From RBG-16-68-12 sp035636595 (lineage in GTDB: Archaea; Thermoplasmatota; Thermoplasmata; RBG-16-68-12): a stretch of 64,000 nt of DNA. The DNA is taken from assembly GCA_035636595.1 (NCBI GenBank), contig DASPYU010000020.1, positions 62,001 to 126,000 on the forward strand, read 5' to 3'. Shown here one piece after another: positions 25,223 through 33,721 of the stretch. Below the pieces are notes generated by a model. It was not told where the DNA came from. It saw only the letters and a program-made list of their open reading frames with translations, and searched no databases. Numbering within the stretch: the stretch's first letter is position 1; each line of letters opens with the position of its first letter. Made by a program: the position numbers and the translations under genes.

Positions 25223-25925
25223 CGTGAACCCGCCCGACGGGCGTCGGGAATTTCTGAAATACACGTTCTACAAGATGGAGCGGGAATGGCTCCGTCTCGA
25301 CGCCGAGGTCAAGGCGAACCAGAAGGCGGAGTTGGCGGAACTCCTCCACGCGCTCGAGGACGAGGTGACGTTGGGATGCTATTCCCTCCAAGGGATCCGT
25401 GCGGATGCGGACCTCATGACCTGGACGATCGCCCCGCGGCTCGAGGCGTTCCAGGAGATGGCCAAGCGAATTTCGTCGACGGAGATGGGTCACTATCTCG
25501 CGACGACGCATGCGTATTTGGCGGCGACGAAGCGCTCTTCGTACCTCTCCGGCCACGCACATGAGCGTCAGGACGGAGCCGGAGAGATGCTCGTACCGCG
25601 CGGAAGTCGCTACCTCTTCGTGTATCCCCTGGTCAAGAAGCGCGAGTGGTACTCGGTCCCGTTCGATCGTCGGCAAGGGATCATGCGGGACCACTTCCGG
25701 GTGGGCCACAAATTTCCGTCGGTCACGATCCACACCGCGTACTCCTTTGGACTCGACGACCAGGAGTTCCTGCTCGCGTTCGAATCCGACGAGCCAATGG
25801 ATTTCCTCGACCTCGTGATGGAGCTCCGCTCGACCGAGTCGAGCCGGTTCACGGAGCGGGAGACGCCGATCTTCACTTGCATCCGGTCGACGCCGGAGCA
25901 GATGCTCGATGCGCTGGGGACGTGA
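25215..25925 (+). CDS. hemQ: HemQ-like coproheme decarboxylase (chlorite dismutase family)
   Basis: Chlorite-dismutase-fold protein of the HemQ/ChdC type, which converts coproheme to heme b in the coproporphyrin-dependent pathway. Y146 in KKREWYSVPF and H173 in VTIHTAYSFGLDD are 27 residues apart, the spacing of the catalytic Tyr and proximal His in Listeria ChdC as I recall it. The distal Arg of true chlorite dismutases is not obvious. 236 residues from a GTG at 25215, overlapping hemB. Its place between hemB and hemL argues strongly for heme synthesis. Confidence 0.87.
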   Translation: MVDVNPPDGRREFLKYTFYKMEREWLRLDAEVKANQKAELAELLHALEDEVTLGCYSLQGIRADADLMTWTIAPRLEAFQEMAKRISSTEMGHYLATTHAYLAATKRSSYLSGHAHERQDGAGEMLVPRGSRYLFVYPLVKKREWYSVPFDRRQGIMRDHFRVGHKFPSVTIHTAYSFGLDDQEFLLAFESDEPMDFLDLVMELRSTESSRFTERETPIFTCIRSTPEQMLDALGT

Positions 25926-25926
25926 C

Positions 25927-27237
25927 ATGGACTTGATGCCGTGGAAGGTGCCCCGCGCACCGCACTCCGAGCGCTTGTACCGTCGCGCGCAGCGGAGCCT
26001 CGTCGGCGGGGTCGACAGCCCGGTCCGCGCCTTCCGCGCCGTCGGCGGCACGCCTCGTTTCGCCGTCCGCGGCAAAGGGCCCTGGATCATGGATGCCGAC
26101 GGGGGCCGCTACCTCGACTATTGCGGCTCCTGGGGGGCGCTCCTCCTCGGCCACGCTCCCACTCCCGTCGTCCGGGCGATTTGCGACGCGGCGGCGCGGG
26201 GGACGAGTTTCGGAACGGCCTCGGAACCGGAGATCCGGCTCGCTGAGAAGGTGAAGCGCCTCGTGCCGTCGATCGAACTCCTCCGGTTCGTGAACTCGGG
26301 GACGGAGGCCACGATGTCCGCGGTCCGCGTCGCACGCGGTTTCGCGAGGCGCGACGCGATCGTGACCTTCGAGGGCGGCTATCACGGACACGCCGACGCG
26401 CTCCTCGTCCGCGCGGGATCCGGCGTCGCCGCGGCCGGCCTGCCCGCTTCGCAAGGGGTGCCGCGCGGTGCCATCGAAGGCACGCTCGTCGCGCGTTACA
26501 ACGACCTCTCGGGCGTCGAGGGCTTGTTCCGACGTCGGGGCGACGAAATCGCCGCGATTCTCGTCGAGCCAGTCGCGGGGAACATGGGCGTCGTCCCGCC
26601 CGACCCGGGTTTCCTCGAGGGTCTGCGACGGCTGGCGGACGAGCATGGGTCGCTCCTGATCTTCGACGAGGTCATCACAGGATTCCGCGTCGACCGCGGC
26701 GGGGCGCAGGCACGGTATCGCGTCCGACCCGATCTGACCTGCCTGGGGAAAGTGCTCGGGCACGGCGTGCCGGTCGGCGCCTATGGGGGCCGGAAGGACG
26801 TGATGGAACTCGTCGCGCCTCTCGGACCCGTGTACCAGGCGGGCACGCTCGCCGGGAACCCGCTCGCGATGGCCGCGGGCGCGGCCGCCCTCGGTCTTGT
26901 GGATCTACGCCTCTACACGAACCTGGAGCGGGTAAGCGCGGTCCTCGAACGGGGAATCGTCGATGCCGCCACCGATCGCCGGGTCCCGCTCCGATTGCAG
27001 CGGGTTGGGTCCATGCTGGGGCTCTTCTTCCGGGACGCCGTCGTGCGGAACTTCGACGATGCGCGGCTGTCGGACCCGGCCGCCTACGCTCGACTCTTCT
27101 GGTCGCTCCTCACCCGCGGCGTATACCTGCCGCCCGCGCCGTACGAGACGCTCTTCGTCTCCGCGGCGCACTCGCGAGAGGACGTCGACCGGACGATCGA
27201 CGCGTTCGATGCGGCGTTCCGGGGGATGGGCGGATGA
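25927..27237 (+). CDS. hemL: Glutamate-1-semialdehyde 2,1-aminomutase
   Basis: PLP enzyme converting glutamate-1-semialdehyde to 5-aminolevulinate, step two of the C5 route. PLP lysine is K275 in TCLGKVLGHGVPVGAYGG; NSGTEATMSAVR and FDEVITGFR are class-III aminotransferase/GSAM signatures. ATG 25927 gives 436 residues and lies 1 nt after the hemQ stop; an upstream ATG at 25909 would overlap hemQ. The stop overlaps the hemE start (ATGA). Confidence 0.95.
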   Translation: MDLMPWKVPRAPHSERLYRRAQRSLVGGVDSPVRAFRAVGGTPRFAVRGKGPWIMDADGGRYLDYCGSWGALLLGHAPTPVVRAICDAAARGTSFGTASEPEIRLAEKVKRLVPSIELLRFVNSGTEATMSAVRVARGFARRDAIVTFEGGYHGHADALLVRAGSGVAAAGLPASQGVPRGAIEGTLVARYNDLSGVEGLFRRRGDEIAAILVEPVAGNMGVVPPDPGFLEGLRRLADEHGSLLIFDEVITGFRVDRGGAQARYRVRPDLTCLGKVLGHGVPVGAYGGRKDVMELVAPLGPVYQAGTLAGNPLAMAAGAAALGLVDLRLYTNLERVSAVLERGIVDAATDRRVPLRLQRVGSMLGLFFRDAVVRNFDDARLSDPAAYARLFWSLLTRGVYLPPAPYETLFVSAAHSREDVDRTIDAFDAAFRGMGG

Positions 27238-28256
27238 AAGACCGCTTCCTGCGGGCGTGCTGGCGCGAGTCCGTCGACTGCACCCCGGTCTGGTTCATGC
27301 GGCAGGCGGGCCGCTCCTCGCCCTCGTATCGCGATATCCGCAAGGACCATGGGGTGCTCGAAATCGCGAAGACGCCCGCTCTGGCAACCGAGGTTGCGCT
27401 GCAGCCGATCCGCGAAATGGGCGTCGACGCAGCAATCCTGTTCTGCGACCTGCTGGTCCCCCTCGAGGCGATGGGCGCTTCGGTCCGGATTGAGGACCGC
27501 GTGGGCCCCGTCGTCGAGTCACCGATTCGGATGGCCGCGGACGTCGACCGGCTCCGACGGTTCGACCCGAACGCCGATCTCGCCTTCGTGCGGGAGACGA
27601 TTCAGCGCATGCGTGCGAAGCTCGACGTCCCGGTCATCGGCTTCGCGGGCGCTCCGTTCACGTTGGCGAGCTACCTGATCGAAGGGGGACCCACCCGGGA
27701 GTTCGAGGCGACGAAGCGGTTCATGCACACCGAGCCGGACGCATGGAACCGGCTCATGCGGCTTCTCGCCGAGGGCGTCGCAGGGTTCCTGCGGATGCAG
27801 GCGGAGGCGGGAGCCCAGGCCCTTCAACTCTTCGACAGCTGGGCAGGCGCGCTGAGTCCCCGGGACTATCGAGACAACGTCCAGCCGCACAGCCGCGCCG
27901 TTTTCGAGGGCATCCGCGAGACGGGCGTCCCGACGATTCATTTCGGGACCGGGACCGCGGGATTCCTCGATGCATTCCGCGGCGCGGGCGGCGACGTCAT
28001 CGGCGTCGATTGGCGAATTCCCCTCGACCGCGCTTGGTCTGTGATTGGTGACGAAGTTGGGATCCAAGGGAATCTCGACCCGGCAGTGCTCTCGGCGTCG
28101 CCCGGGACCTGGCGCGCGGCGACGACCGACATCCTCGCTCAGGCGGACGATCGGGCCGGGCATATCTTCAACCTCGGGCACGGCGTCTTCCCTTCGACGC
28201 CGCAAGAGGCTCTCCGGGGCGTCGTCGATCTAGTGCACGTGACGACGCGGAGGTGA
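27234..28256 (+). CDS. hemE: Uroporphyrinogen decarboxylase
   Basis: Removes four acetate carboxyls to give coproporphyrinogen III. The substrate-binding RQAGR sits in TPVWFMRQAGR (about 18-28); CDLLVPLEAMG, GFAGAPFTLASYLIEGG, FDSWAGALSP and FNLGHGVFPSTP are all conserved. 340 residues. HemE commits the pathway toward coproporphyrin rather than siroheme, so it matters for the route inferred here. Confidence 0.96.
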   Translation: MKDRFLRACWRESVDCTPVWFMRQAGRSSPSYRDIRKDHGVLEIAKTPALATEVALQPIREMGVDAAILFCDLLVPLEAMGASVRIEDRVGPVVESPIRMAADVDRLRRFDPNADLAFVRETIQRMRAKLDVPVIGFAGAPFTLASYLIEGGPTREFEATKRFMHTEPDAWNRLMRLLAEGVAGFLRMQAEAGAQALQLFDSWAGALSPRDYRDNVQPHSRAVFEGIRETGVPTIHFGTGTAGFLDAFRGAGGDVIGVDWRIPLDRAWSVIGDEVGIQGNLDPAVLSASPGTWRAATTDILAQADDRAGHIFNLGHGVFPSTPQEALRGVVDLVHVTTRR

Positions 28257-28263
28257 GCGCGCG

Positions 28264-29202
28264 ATGGACGACGCGCCCATCGGCGTACTCCTCATGGCCC
28301 TCGGGGGCCCCGATTCGCTTGAAGCCGTGGCCCCGTTTCTGCAGAATGTCCGGGGAGGACGCCCCACGCCAGATTCGATGGTCGAGGAGTTCCGCGAGCG
28401 TTACCGGCGGATCGGCGGGAAGTCGCCGCTCCTTGCAATCTCGCTGGCCCAGACCCGCGCGCTCGAGGCGCGCCTCAATGACGCAGGGCCAAGGTTCCGC
28501 ATGTACCTCGGGATGCGCCACTGGTCTCCGTACATCCGCGCCGCGGTCGCGCACATGCGTGATGATCGGGTCTGCCGGGCCGTCGCCCTCTGCCTCACGC
28601 CGTATTTTTCGCGGATGAGTGTGGGCGCGTACTTCACGGATTTTGATGACGCGATGGCCGAGACGTCTGCGCGGTTCGAAGTCGCGAAGGTGGAACGTTG
28701 GAACAAGCACCCAGAGCTGGTCGGGGCGTACGCGGACACGGTGCGGCACGGCCTCGAGCGGCTCGCCGCGGCGGGCCACCGCGATCCCGCGGTCCTATTC
28801 ACCGCCCACAGTCTCCCCGAACGCATTATGCGCGAAGGCGATCCATACGAACGAGAACTCGCCGAGACGATGGCGGCGATCCTGAAGTTGCTTCCGCCGC
28901 TTCGCGCGCGCCTCTGCTATCAGAGTGCCGGCCGCAGCGCGGATCCGTGGCTCGGACCGCCGCTGGAAGACGTCCTCGAGGAACTCGGTCGGGCGGGAGA
29001 GCGCGCGGTCCTCGTCGTCCCGTTCGGCTTCGTCTCCGACCATCTCGAGATCCTCTTCGACATCGACATCGACGCGAAGGACCGCGCGGGGCGCCTCGGC
29101 ATGCGCCTGGAGCGCAGCGACTCCTTGAACGACAACCCGCGGTTCATCGAGGCGATGGCCGGCGTGGTCCGCGAAGTCGTCCGCCAAGACGGATGGTCGT
29201 GA
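28264..29202 (+). CDS. hemH: Ferrochelatase (coproporphyrin type likely)
   Basis: Inserts Fe2+ into porphyrin. The catalytic His is H182 in FTAHSLPERI and the conserved Glu is E262 in FVSDHLEILFDID, equivalent to His183/Glu264 of B. subtilis. 312 residues, with no C-terminal membrane anchor, as in the soluble coproporphyrin ferrochelatases (CpfC). Together with hemQ and hemE this suggests coproporphyrin III as substrate. Last gene of the operon; converges with nth 14 nt away. Confidence 0.93.
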   Translation: MDDAPIGVLLMALGGPDSLEAVAPFLQNVRGGRPTPDSMVEEFRERYRRIGGKSPLLAISLAQTRALEARLNDAGPRFRMYLGMRHWSPYIRAAVAHMRDDRVCRAVALCLTPYFSRMSVGAYFTDFDDAMAETSARFEVAKVERWNKHPELVGAYADTVRHGLERLAAAGHRDPAVLFTAHSLPERIMREGDPYERELAETMAAILKLLPPLRARLCYQSAGRSADPWLGPPLEDVLEELGRAGERAVLVVPFGFVSDHLEILFDIDIDAKDRAGRLGMRLERSDSLNDNPRFIEAMAGVVREVVRQDGWS

Positions 29203-29216
29203 ACCGCGACAGGCGT

Positions 29217-29939
29217 TCAAGATTCCTGCCGACGCGACGCGCGTTCCCTCGGGGGCTTTGCCCGACCCCACTTCGTTCGAGGGAAGTAAGGGCAGAACGA
29301 CGTGAAGGAACACTCCGGACACCTCGGTCCGATCGGACGACAGAGGTCCTTCCCGAAGCGGATGAACAGTTCATTGATGTACAGCCAATACTCCTTCGGA
29401 ACCGTTTTCATGAGTCGCTGCTCCGTCTGTTCCGGGGTGTGCGTACGGACGAGTCCGAGGCGATTGCTCACCCGATGGACGTGCGTGTCCGTCGGGATCC
29501 GCGGCTCTCCGTACCCGTAGACGAGGACGCAGTTCGCGGTCTTTGGGCCGACCTGGGGGAGCTCGATGAGTTCCTCGTACGTCCTCGGCACCGAGCCGCC
29601 GTGGAGCTCGAGGAGGGCGCGGCTGACTTTCTGGATCTGCGTGGCTTTCTGGCGGTAGAAGCCGACGGGTTTGATCAGCCGCTCCAAGTCCTTCGGGTCC
29701 GCGTCCGCAATCGACCGAGGGCTGTCGTACTTCGCGAACAGCTGACGCGACGCGATGGCGGTCATCTCGTCCCTCGTGCGCTGGGACAAGATCGTGGAGA
29801 TCAGCACGAGGAACGGATCCTCTCGCTCCGCGATGAGCTTGGCGAGGGCCGTCTCACCGTCGTGGAGATCCCCGGCGGGGAGGTAGCGGCGTGAGAGGTC
29901 CCCGAGGATGAACCCGATGCGGTCACGGGCGGACGCCAA
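29217..29939 (-). CDS. nth: Endonuclease III-like DNA glycosylase/AP lyase
   Basis: Base-excision repair glycosylase for oxidised pyrimidines. The helix-hairpin-helix LPQVGPKTANCVL supplies the catalytic Lys, and the catalytic Asp lies in IPTDTHVHRV. A 4Fe-4S cluster motif, C-x6-C-x2-C-x5-C, occurs near the end (CRPIGPRCPECSFTSFC). 240 residues. It overlaps the upstream folC by 17 nt, so the two are cotranscribed. Confidence 0.95.
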   Translation of the reverse strand: MASARDRIGFILGDLSRRYLPAGDLHDGETALAKLIAEREDPFLVLISTILSQRTRDEMTAIASRQLFAKYDSPRSIADADPKDLERLIKPVGFYRQKATQIQKVSRALLELHGGSVPRTYEELIELPQVGPKTANCVLVYGYGEPRIPTDTHVHRVSNRLGLVRTHTPEQTEQRLMKTVPKEYWLYINELFIRFGKDLCRPIGPRCPECSFTSFCPYFPRTKWGRAKPPRERASRRQES

Positions 29940-31209
29940 GGTGGTCCAGGGCCTCCCCCGCCGTGTAGATGGAACCGGTGATCAGGACGATGTCGTGGGT
30001 GTGGGCCGCGGCGAGCGCTGCGTCGATCGCGCCAACGACCGCCGGAACCACGGAGGTCTCGGCGTATGGTCGGAACGCGGCCGCGACCTCTTCCGCGTCG
30101 AACGCGCGGTGCGTCTTGGGGCGACACGCATAGACGCGAGAGGCGAGGGGACCCAGTGCACCGGCGATCGCCGACAGATCCTTGTCGTTCAGAATTCCGG
30201 TCACGAGGATCGCGCGGCGGCCCGGGAACACGTCCTGCATCGCGGTCGCGAGAGCCACGGCCGCCGGCCCGTTGTGCGCCCCATCCACGAGGACGGTCGG
30301 CCGCTCACGAACCACCTCAAAGCGGGCGGGCCACCGCACACTTCCGATGCCGGCGCGGATCGCGTCGTCCGAGAGCGAAAAGCCGGACATGTGAAGCTCG
30401 GCCAGCGCGGAGACCGCCACGGCGACGTTCTCCGCTTGGAACGGTCCCAGGAGGGGTGTACGGACCGGGATGGTGCCGAAAGCGCCTCGCACATCGACGT
30501 CTTGTCCGCGGAGATCCGAGGACCGCCGGACGAAACTCACGTCCCGCCCGACGACGCGGAGAGGCGCGTGGACCTCTCGACACCGGGCCTCGATGATCGG
30601 AAGGGCGGCCTGATCGACGGTCACGGCGCGGGAGGATGGCTTGATGATCCCCGCCTTCTCGCGCGCGATGCGCTCCACGGTCTTGCCAAGGTGTTCCGTG
30701 TGTTCGAGGTCGACCCGCGTCACGACAGACACGAGGCCGTCGATCACGTTCGTGGCGTCCATTCGGCCTCCCATGCCGACCTCGACCACGGCGGCGTCGA
30801 CCTGGCGGTCCCGGAAGTATTGGAACGCCATCGCGGTCGTGACCTCGAAGAACGTCGGGTGGTCGATTGGACGGGCGGCGGTCATCGCGTGGATCGCGGG
30901 CTGCATCCCGGACCACAGACGCAGGACCTCATCGTCGGCGATCGGCTCTCCGTCGACCCGGATCCGTTCGTTGAAGCGAACGAGATGCGGCGACGTGTAC
31001 AGGCCGACGCGATATCCGGCCTGCTGAAGGGCGGAGGCGACGTATGCGCAGACGGAACCTTTTCCGTTCGTCCCGGTCACGTGCACGGCCCGCAGGCCGC
31101 GATGGGGATCGCCGAGGAGGGAGAGGAGACGCCGGATGTTGTCGAGGCCGAGCTTGATCCCGAACCGCTCGAGGCGATACAGATGTTCGAGCGTCGTCTG
31201 ATAGTCCAT
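29923..31209 (-). CDS. folC: Folylpolyglutamate/dihydrofolate synthase family Mur ligase
   Basis: ATP-dependent ligase adding glutamate to folates (or to a related pterin or F420 precursor). P-loop TGTNGKGSVCAYVASAL (about 43-60), LYTSPHLVRFNERI and the Mg site DATNVIDG region are clear. From ATG 31209 it has 428 residues. The longer reading to 31497 adds an Arg/Ser-rich antisense-like leader and crosses the TATA box, so it is rejected. Exact substrate not determinable; archaea without classical folate may use it elsewhere. Confidence 0.9.
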   Translation of the reverse strand: MDYQTTLEHLYRLERFGIKLGLDNIRRLLSLLGDPHRGLRAVHVTGTNGKGSVCAYVASALQQAGYRVGLYTSPHLVRFNERIRVDGEPIADDEVLRLWSGMQPAIHAMTAARPIDHPTFFEVTTAMAFQYFRDRQVDAAVVEVGMGGRMDATNVIDGLVSVVTRVDLEHTEHLGKTVERIAREKAGIIKPSSRAVTVDQAALPIIEARCREVHAPLRVVGRDVSFVRRSSDLRGQDVDVRGAFGTIPVRTPLLGPFQAENVAVAVSALAELHMSGFSLSDDAIRAGIGSVRWPARFEVVRERPTVLVDGAHNGPAAVALATAMQDVFPGRRAILVTGILNDKDLSAIAGALGPLASRVYACRPKTHRAFDAEEVAAAFRPYAETSVVPAVVGAIDAALAAAHTHDIVLITGSIYTAGEALDHLGVRP

Positions 31210-31238
31210 CGAAGCGGCCGGGGCTAACGGACCTTGCG

Positions 31239-31246
31239 GGTTAAAG
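31239..31246 (-). promoter_or_regulatory. TATA box of folC-nth
   Basis: CTTTAACC on the minus strand, about 33 nt before ATG 31209. Confidence 0.5.
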
Positions 31247-31296
31247 CTTGCCGCAACGGCATCCGCTCCATGTCGGATCGTCGAACGAGGACCATA

Positions 31297-31306
31297 GCTA
31301 TATATC
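31297..31306 (+). promoter_or_regulatory. TATA box of coaBC
   Basis: GCTATATATC, centred 25 nt before ATG 31326; the mRNA is likely leaderless. Confidence 0.6.
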
Positions 31307-31325
31307 GCGCACGGCAATCGTCGCG

Positions 31326-32534
31326 ATGATGCATCCTGCGGAGCGGCTCCGCAACGCCAAGAGCATGAAGCTCCAGGGCAAGACGATCGTGCTCGGCGTG
31401 ACGGGGAGCATCGCCGCTGTCGAGACCGTGAAGCTCGCGCACGAGCTGATCCGCCACGGCGCCGACGTCCATGCCGTGATGACGCGCTCCGCGACATCGA
31501 TCATCCATCCGAACGCGCTCGAGTATGCGACGGGCCATCCCGTTGTGACGGAGATCACCGGTTCCATGGAGTACTTGCGGATGTGCGGGCAAGATGGCGA
31601 GGCGGATCTCCTGCTCATCGCGCCGGCCACCGCGAACACGCTCGGGAAAGTCGCCAATGGGATCGACGATTCGACCGTGACGACGTACGCGACGAACGCA
31701 CTCGGCTCTGGAATTCCAGTCTTCGTCGCACCCGCCGCCCACGAATCGATGATGGACAACCCCGCGGTGGCGGCGAACCTGCGACGGCTCAAGGAGATCG
31801 GAGTCGAGATCGTCGAGCCGACGCGCGAGGAGGGCAAGGCGAAGATGGCGGATCCGGAGACAGTCACCGCGCGAGTCATCCGGCGCCTCGGGCCTCGGGA
31901 CCTCGCCGGCGTGCACGTCCTCGTCGTGACGGGCGCGACGGTCGAACCGATCGACGACATCCGGATCGTTACGAACCGCTCGACGGGCGGCACTGGGATC
32001 GAGCTCGCGAAGGTGGCCTACGAGCATGGCGCCGACGTGGAACTGTGGCTCGGACGCCACGAGACCCCGGTCCCGCTCTGGCTCCCGTACAAGTCGTTCG
32101 GCACGACCGCCGACCTCGCGGCGATGGCGGAGTCCGTCAACGCGGACATCTGCGTCGTCCCCGCCGCCGTCTCGGACTTCACCCCCGCGAAAAAGCAGAA
32201 AGGCAAGATCCCGAGCCGGGAAGGTGGCATGACGCTGGAGCTGCAGCCCACGCCCAAGCTCCTCGAACGGTTCCGCAAGGGCACGAAGAAAGTCCTGGTC
32301 GGCTTCAAGGCGGAAGCGGGCGTGTCGGGTGCCGACCTCAAGGCGCGGGCGATGTCCCTCGTCAAGGAAGCCGACGTCGACCTCGTCGTCGCGAACGACA
32401 TCTCGAAGGTCAAAGGGGACACGACCTCCGTGACGATCTTCGACCGCAAAGGGCAGTCCGACGCGTTCGAGGGGTCGAAGGCGCTCGCGGCGGAGCGGGT
32501 CTGGCGGGCGGTCCTCCATGGTGTCCGAGGGTGA
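31326..32534 (+). CDS. coaBC: Bifunctional phosphopantothenoylcysteine decarboxylase/synthase
   Basis: CoaBC (Dfp) couples 4'-phosphopantothenate to cysteine and decarboxylates the product. The FMN-dependent CoaC half (about 1-190) has VLGVTGSIAAVETVKLA, APATANTLGKVANG and MMDNPAV. The CoaB half (about 200-402) has VTGATVEPIDDIRIVTNRS and the KKQKGKI lysine. 402 residues. Its last 17 nt overlap the pantoate kinase gene, giving two adjacent CoA-synthesis steps in one operon. Confidence 0.95.
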   Translation: MMHPAERLRNAKSMKLQGKTIVLGVTGSIAAVETVKLAHELIRHGADVHAVMTRSATSIIHPNALEYATGHPVVTEITGSMEYLRMCGQDGEADLLLIAPATANTLGKVANGIDDSTVTTYATNALGSGIPVFVAPAAHESMMDNPAVAANLRRLKEIGVEIVEPTREEGKAKMADPETVTARVIRRLGPRDLAGVHVLVVTGATVEPIDDIRIVTNRSTGGTGIELAKVAYEHGADVELWLGRHETPVPLWLPYKSFGTTADLAAMAESVNADICVVPAAVSDFTPAKKQKGKIPSREGGMTLELQPTPKLLERFRKGTKKVLVGFKAEAGVSGADLKARAMSLVKEADVDLVVANDISKVKGDTTSVTIFDRKGQSDAFEGSKALAAERVWRAVLHGVRG

Positions 32535-33390
32535 GGCGTTCTGCCCCGGGCACGTCACGGCGTTCTTCGAGGTCGTTGAGGACCCGGATCCGCGCAAGAA
32601 GGGATCCCGCGGCGCGGGGCTGTGTCTCGGCCTCGGGGTCCGCACGGTCGCGCGTCTCCGGGACGCGCCTCGGCCGTCCCTCGATATTCTCGTGAATGGC
32701 AAGCGGCAGAAGGCCGAGGTGACGCAGAAGGTCGCGGAGAAGATCCTCGCGAACCGTTCGTGCGAAGTGAAGATCCTGAGCGAATGCCCACTCCCGGTAT
32801 CCCAAGGCTTCGGCGTGAGCGCCGCGGCGGCGCTGAGCACGGCCCTCGCCCTCGACGACGCCCTGGGGGCCCACACGGCGCGCGACGAGCTCGTCGCGAT
32901 TGCCCACGAGACGGAGGTCGAATGCGGCACCGGCCTCGGAGACGTCGTGCCGGCGTCGCTCGGCGGCATGGACCTCCGGCGGAAGCCCGGTGCGCCCGGG
33001 TACGCCGAGGTGGACCGCATCCCGGTCCAAGCGGACCTGCTGCTCGCCGTCCTCGGTCCCGAAATCCCGACGCGGTCGGTGATCCGGGATCCGAAACGGG
33101 TCGCGGCGATCAATCGAGTCGGAGGCACGTGCGTCGATGCTTTCTCCACCGCCCCGACCCTCGACCGCTTGTTCGACCTCGGCGCTCGATTCGCTGAAGA
33201 GACGGGCCTGGCGAACAAGACGGTCCTCGAGGTGATCCGAGCAAGCCGGATGTTCGGGCGGGCCACGATGGCCATGCTGGGCAACGCCGTCTTCGCGTCC
33301 GGCAACCGCGAGCAGCTCGCGACCCTCTACCTCAAATTCGGGACCCTGCAGCGGTGCGAGGTCGACAACGAGGGAGCGCGCGTTCTCTAG
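32518..33390 (+). CDS. Pantoate kinase (archaeal CoA pathway, GHMP family)
   Basis: GHMP-family kinase of the archaeal PoK type, phosphorylating pantoate before condensation with beta-alanine. The N-terminus FCPGHVTAFFE and the ATP loop PVSQGFGVSAAAALS (about 91-105) are characteristic. 290 residues, normal. Overlap with coaBC supports the function. The stop TAG directly abuts the stop of the converging DUF357 gene. Confidence 0.92.
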   Translation: MVSEGEAFCPGHVTAFFEVVEDPDPRKKGSRGAGLCLGLGVRTVARLRDAPRPSLDILVNGKRQKAEVTQKVAEKILANRSCEVKILSECPLPVSQGFGVSAAAALSTALALDDALGAHTARDELVAIAHETEVECGTGLGDVVPASLGGMDLRRKPGAPGYAEVDRIPVQADLLLAVLGPEIPTRSVIRDPKRVAAINRVGGTCVDAFSTAPTLDRLFDLGARFAEETGLANKTVLEVIRASRMFGRATMAMLGNAVFASGNREQLATLYLKFGTLQRCEVDNEGARVL

Positions 33391-33687
33391 CTACTCGCTG
33401 AGGGTGAAGAGTTGGTCATCGCCGCCCACGTCGAATAGGCCGAGCCGCGCGCCGGCGTCGAGCCACCCGTGCGCGTAGTTCACGTTCGCGAGGGCCTTCT
33501 CAAGCTCGCCGCCGTCCCGGAAGTGTTTCGCGTCCTCGTAATACGCGCGCGCCATCCCGAGGAAGTCCTCCGCGACCTTGCGGAGATGGGATCGCTTCGG
33601 TGGCGCGACGGCCGCCTTCGCGAGGGCCCGCTCTGTCAACCCGAGGTCCCGCTCGACGAGCTCCGCGAGCCGCATGTCGAACGGCAT
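33391..33687 (-). CDS. DUF357-family protein
   Basis: Small helical archaeal protein, 98 residues from ATG 33687. The C-terminal half carries the family signature (AYYEDAKHF, then ALANVNYAHGWLDAGARLG). Charged, no membrane segment, no catalytic motif. Function unknown. It is 34 nt downstream of herA on the same strand, so cotranscription is likely, though I know of no established link to HerA. Confidence 0.85.
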   Translation of the reverse strand: MPFDMRLAELVERDLGLTERALAKAAVAPPKRSHLRKVAEDFLGMARAYYEDAKHFRDGGELEKALANVNYAHGWLDAGARLGLFDVGGDDQLFTLSE

Positions 33688-33721
33688 CGGCACGGCAGGT
33701 AAGTTCTTTCGCGTGGCGGCC

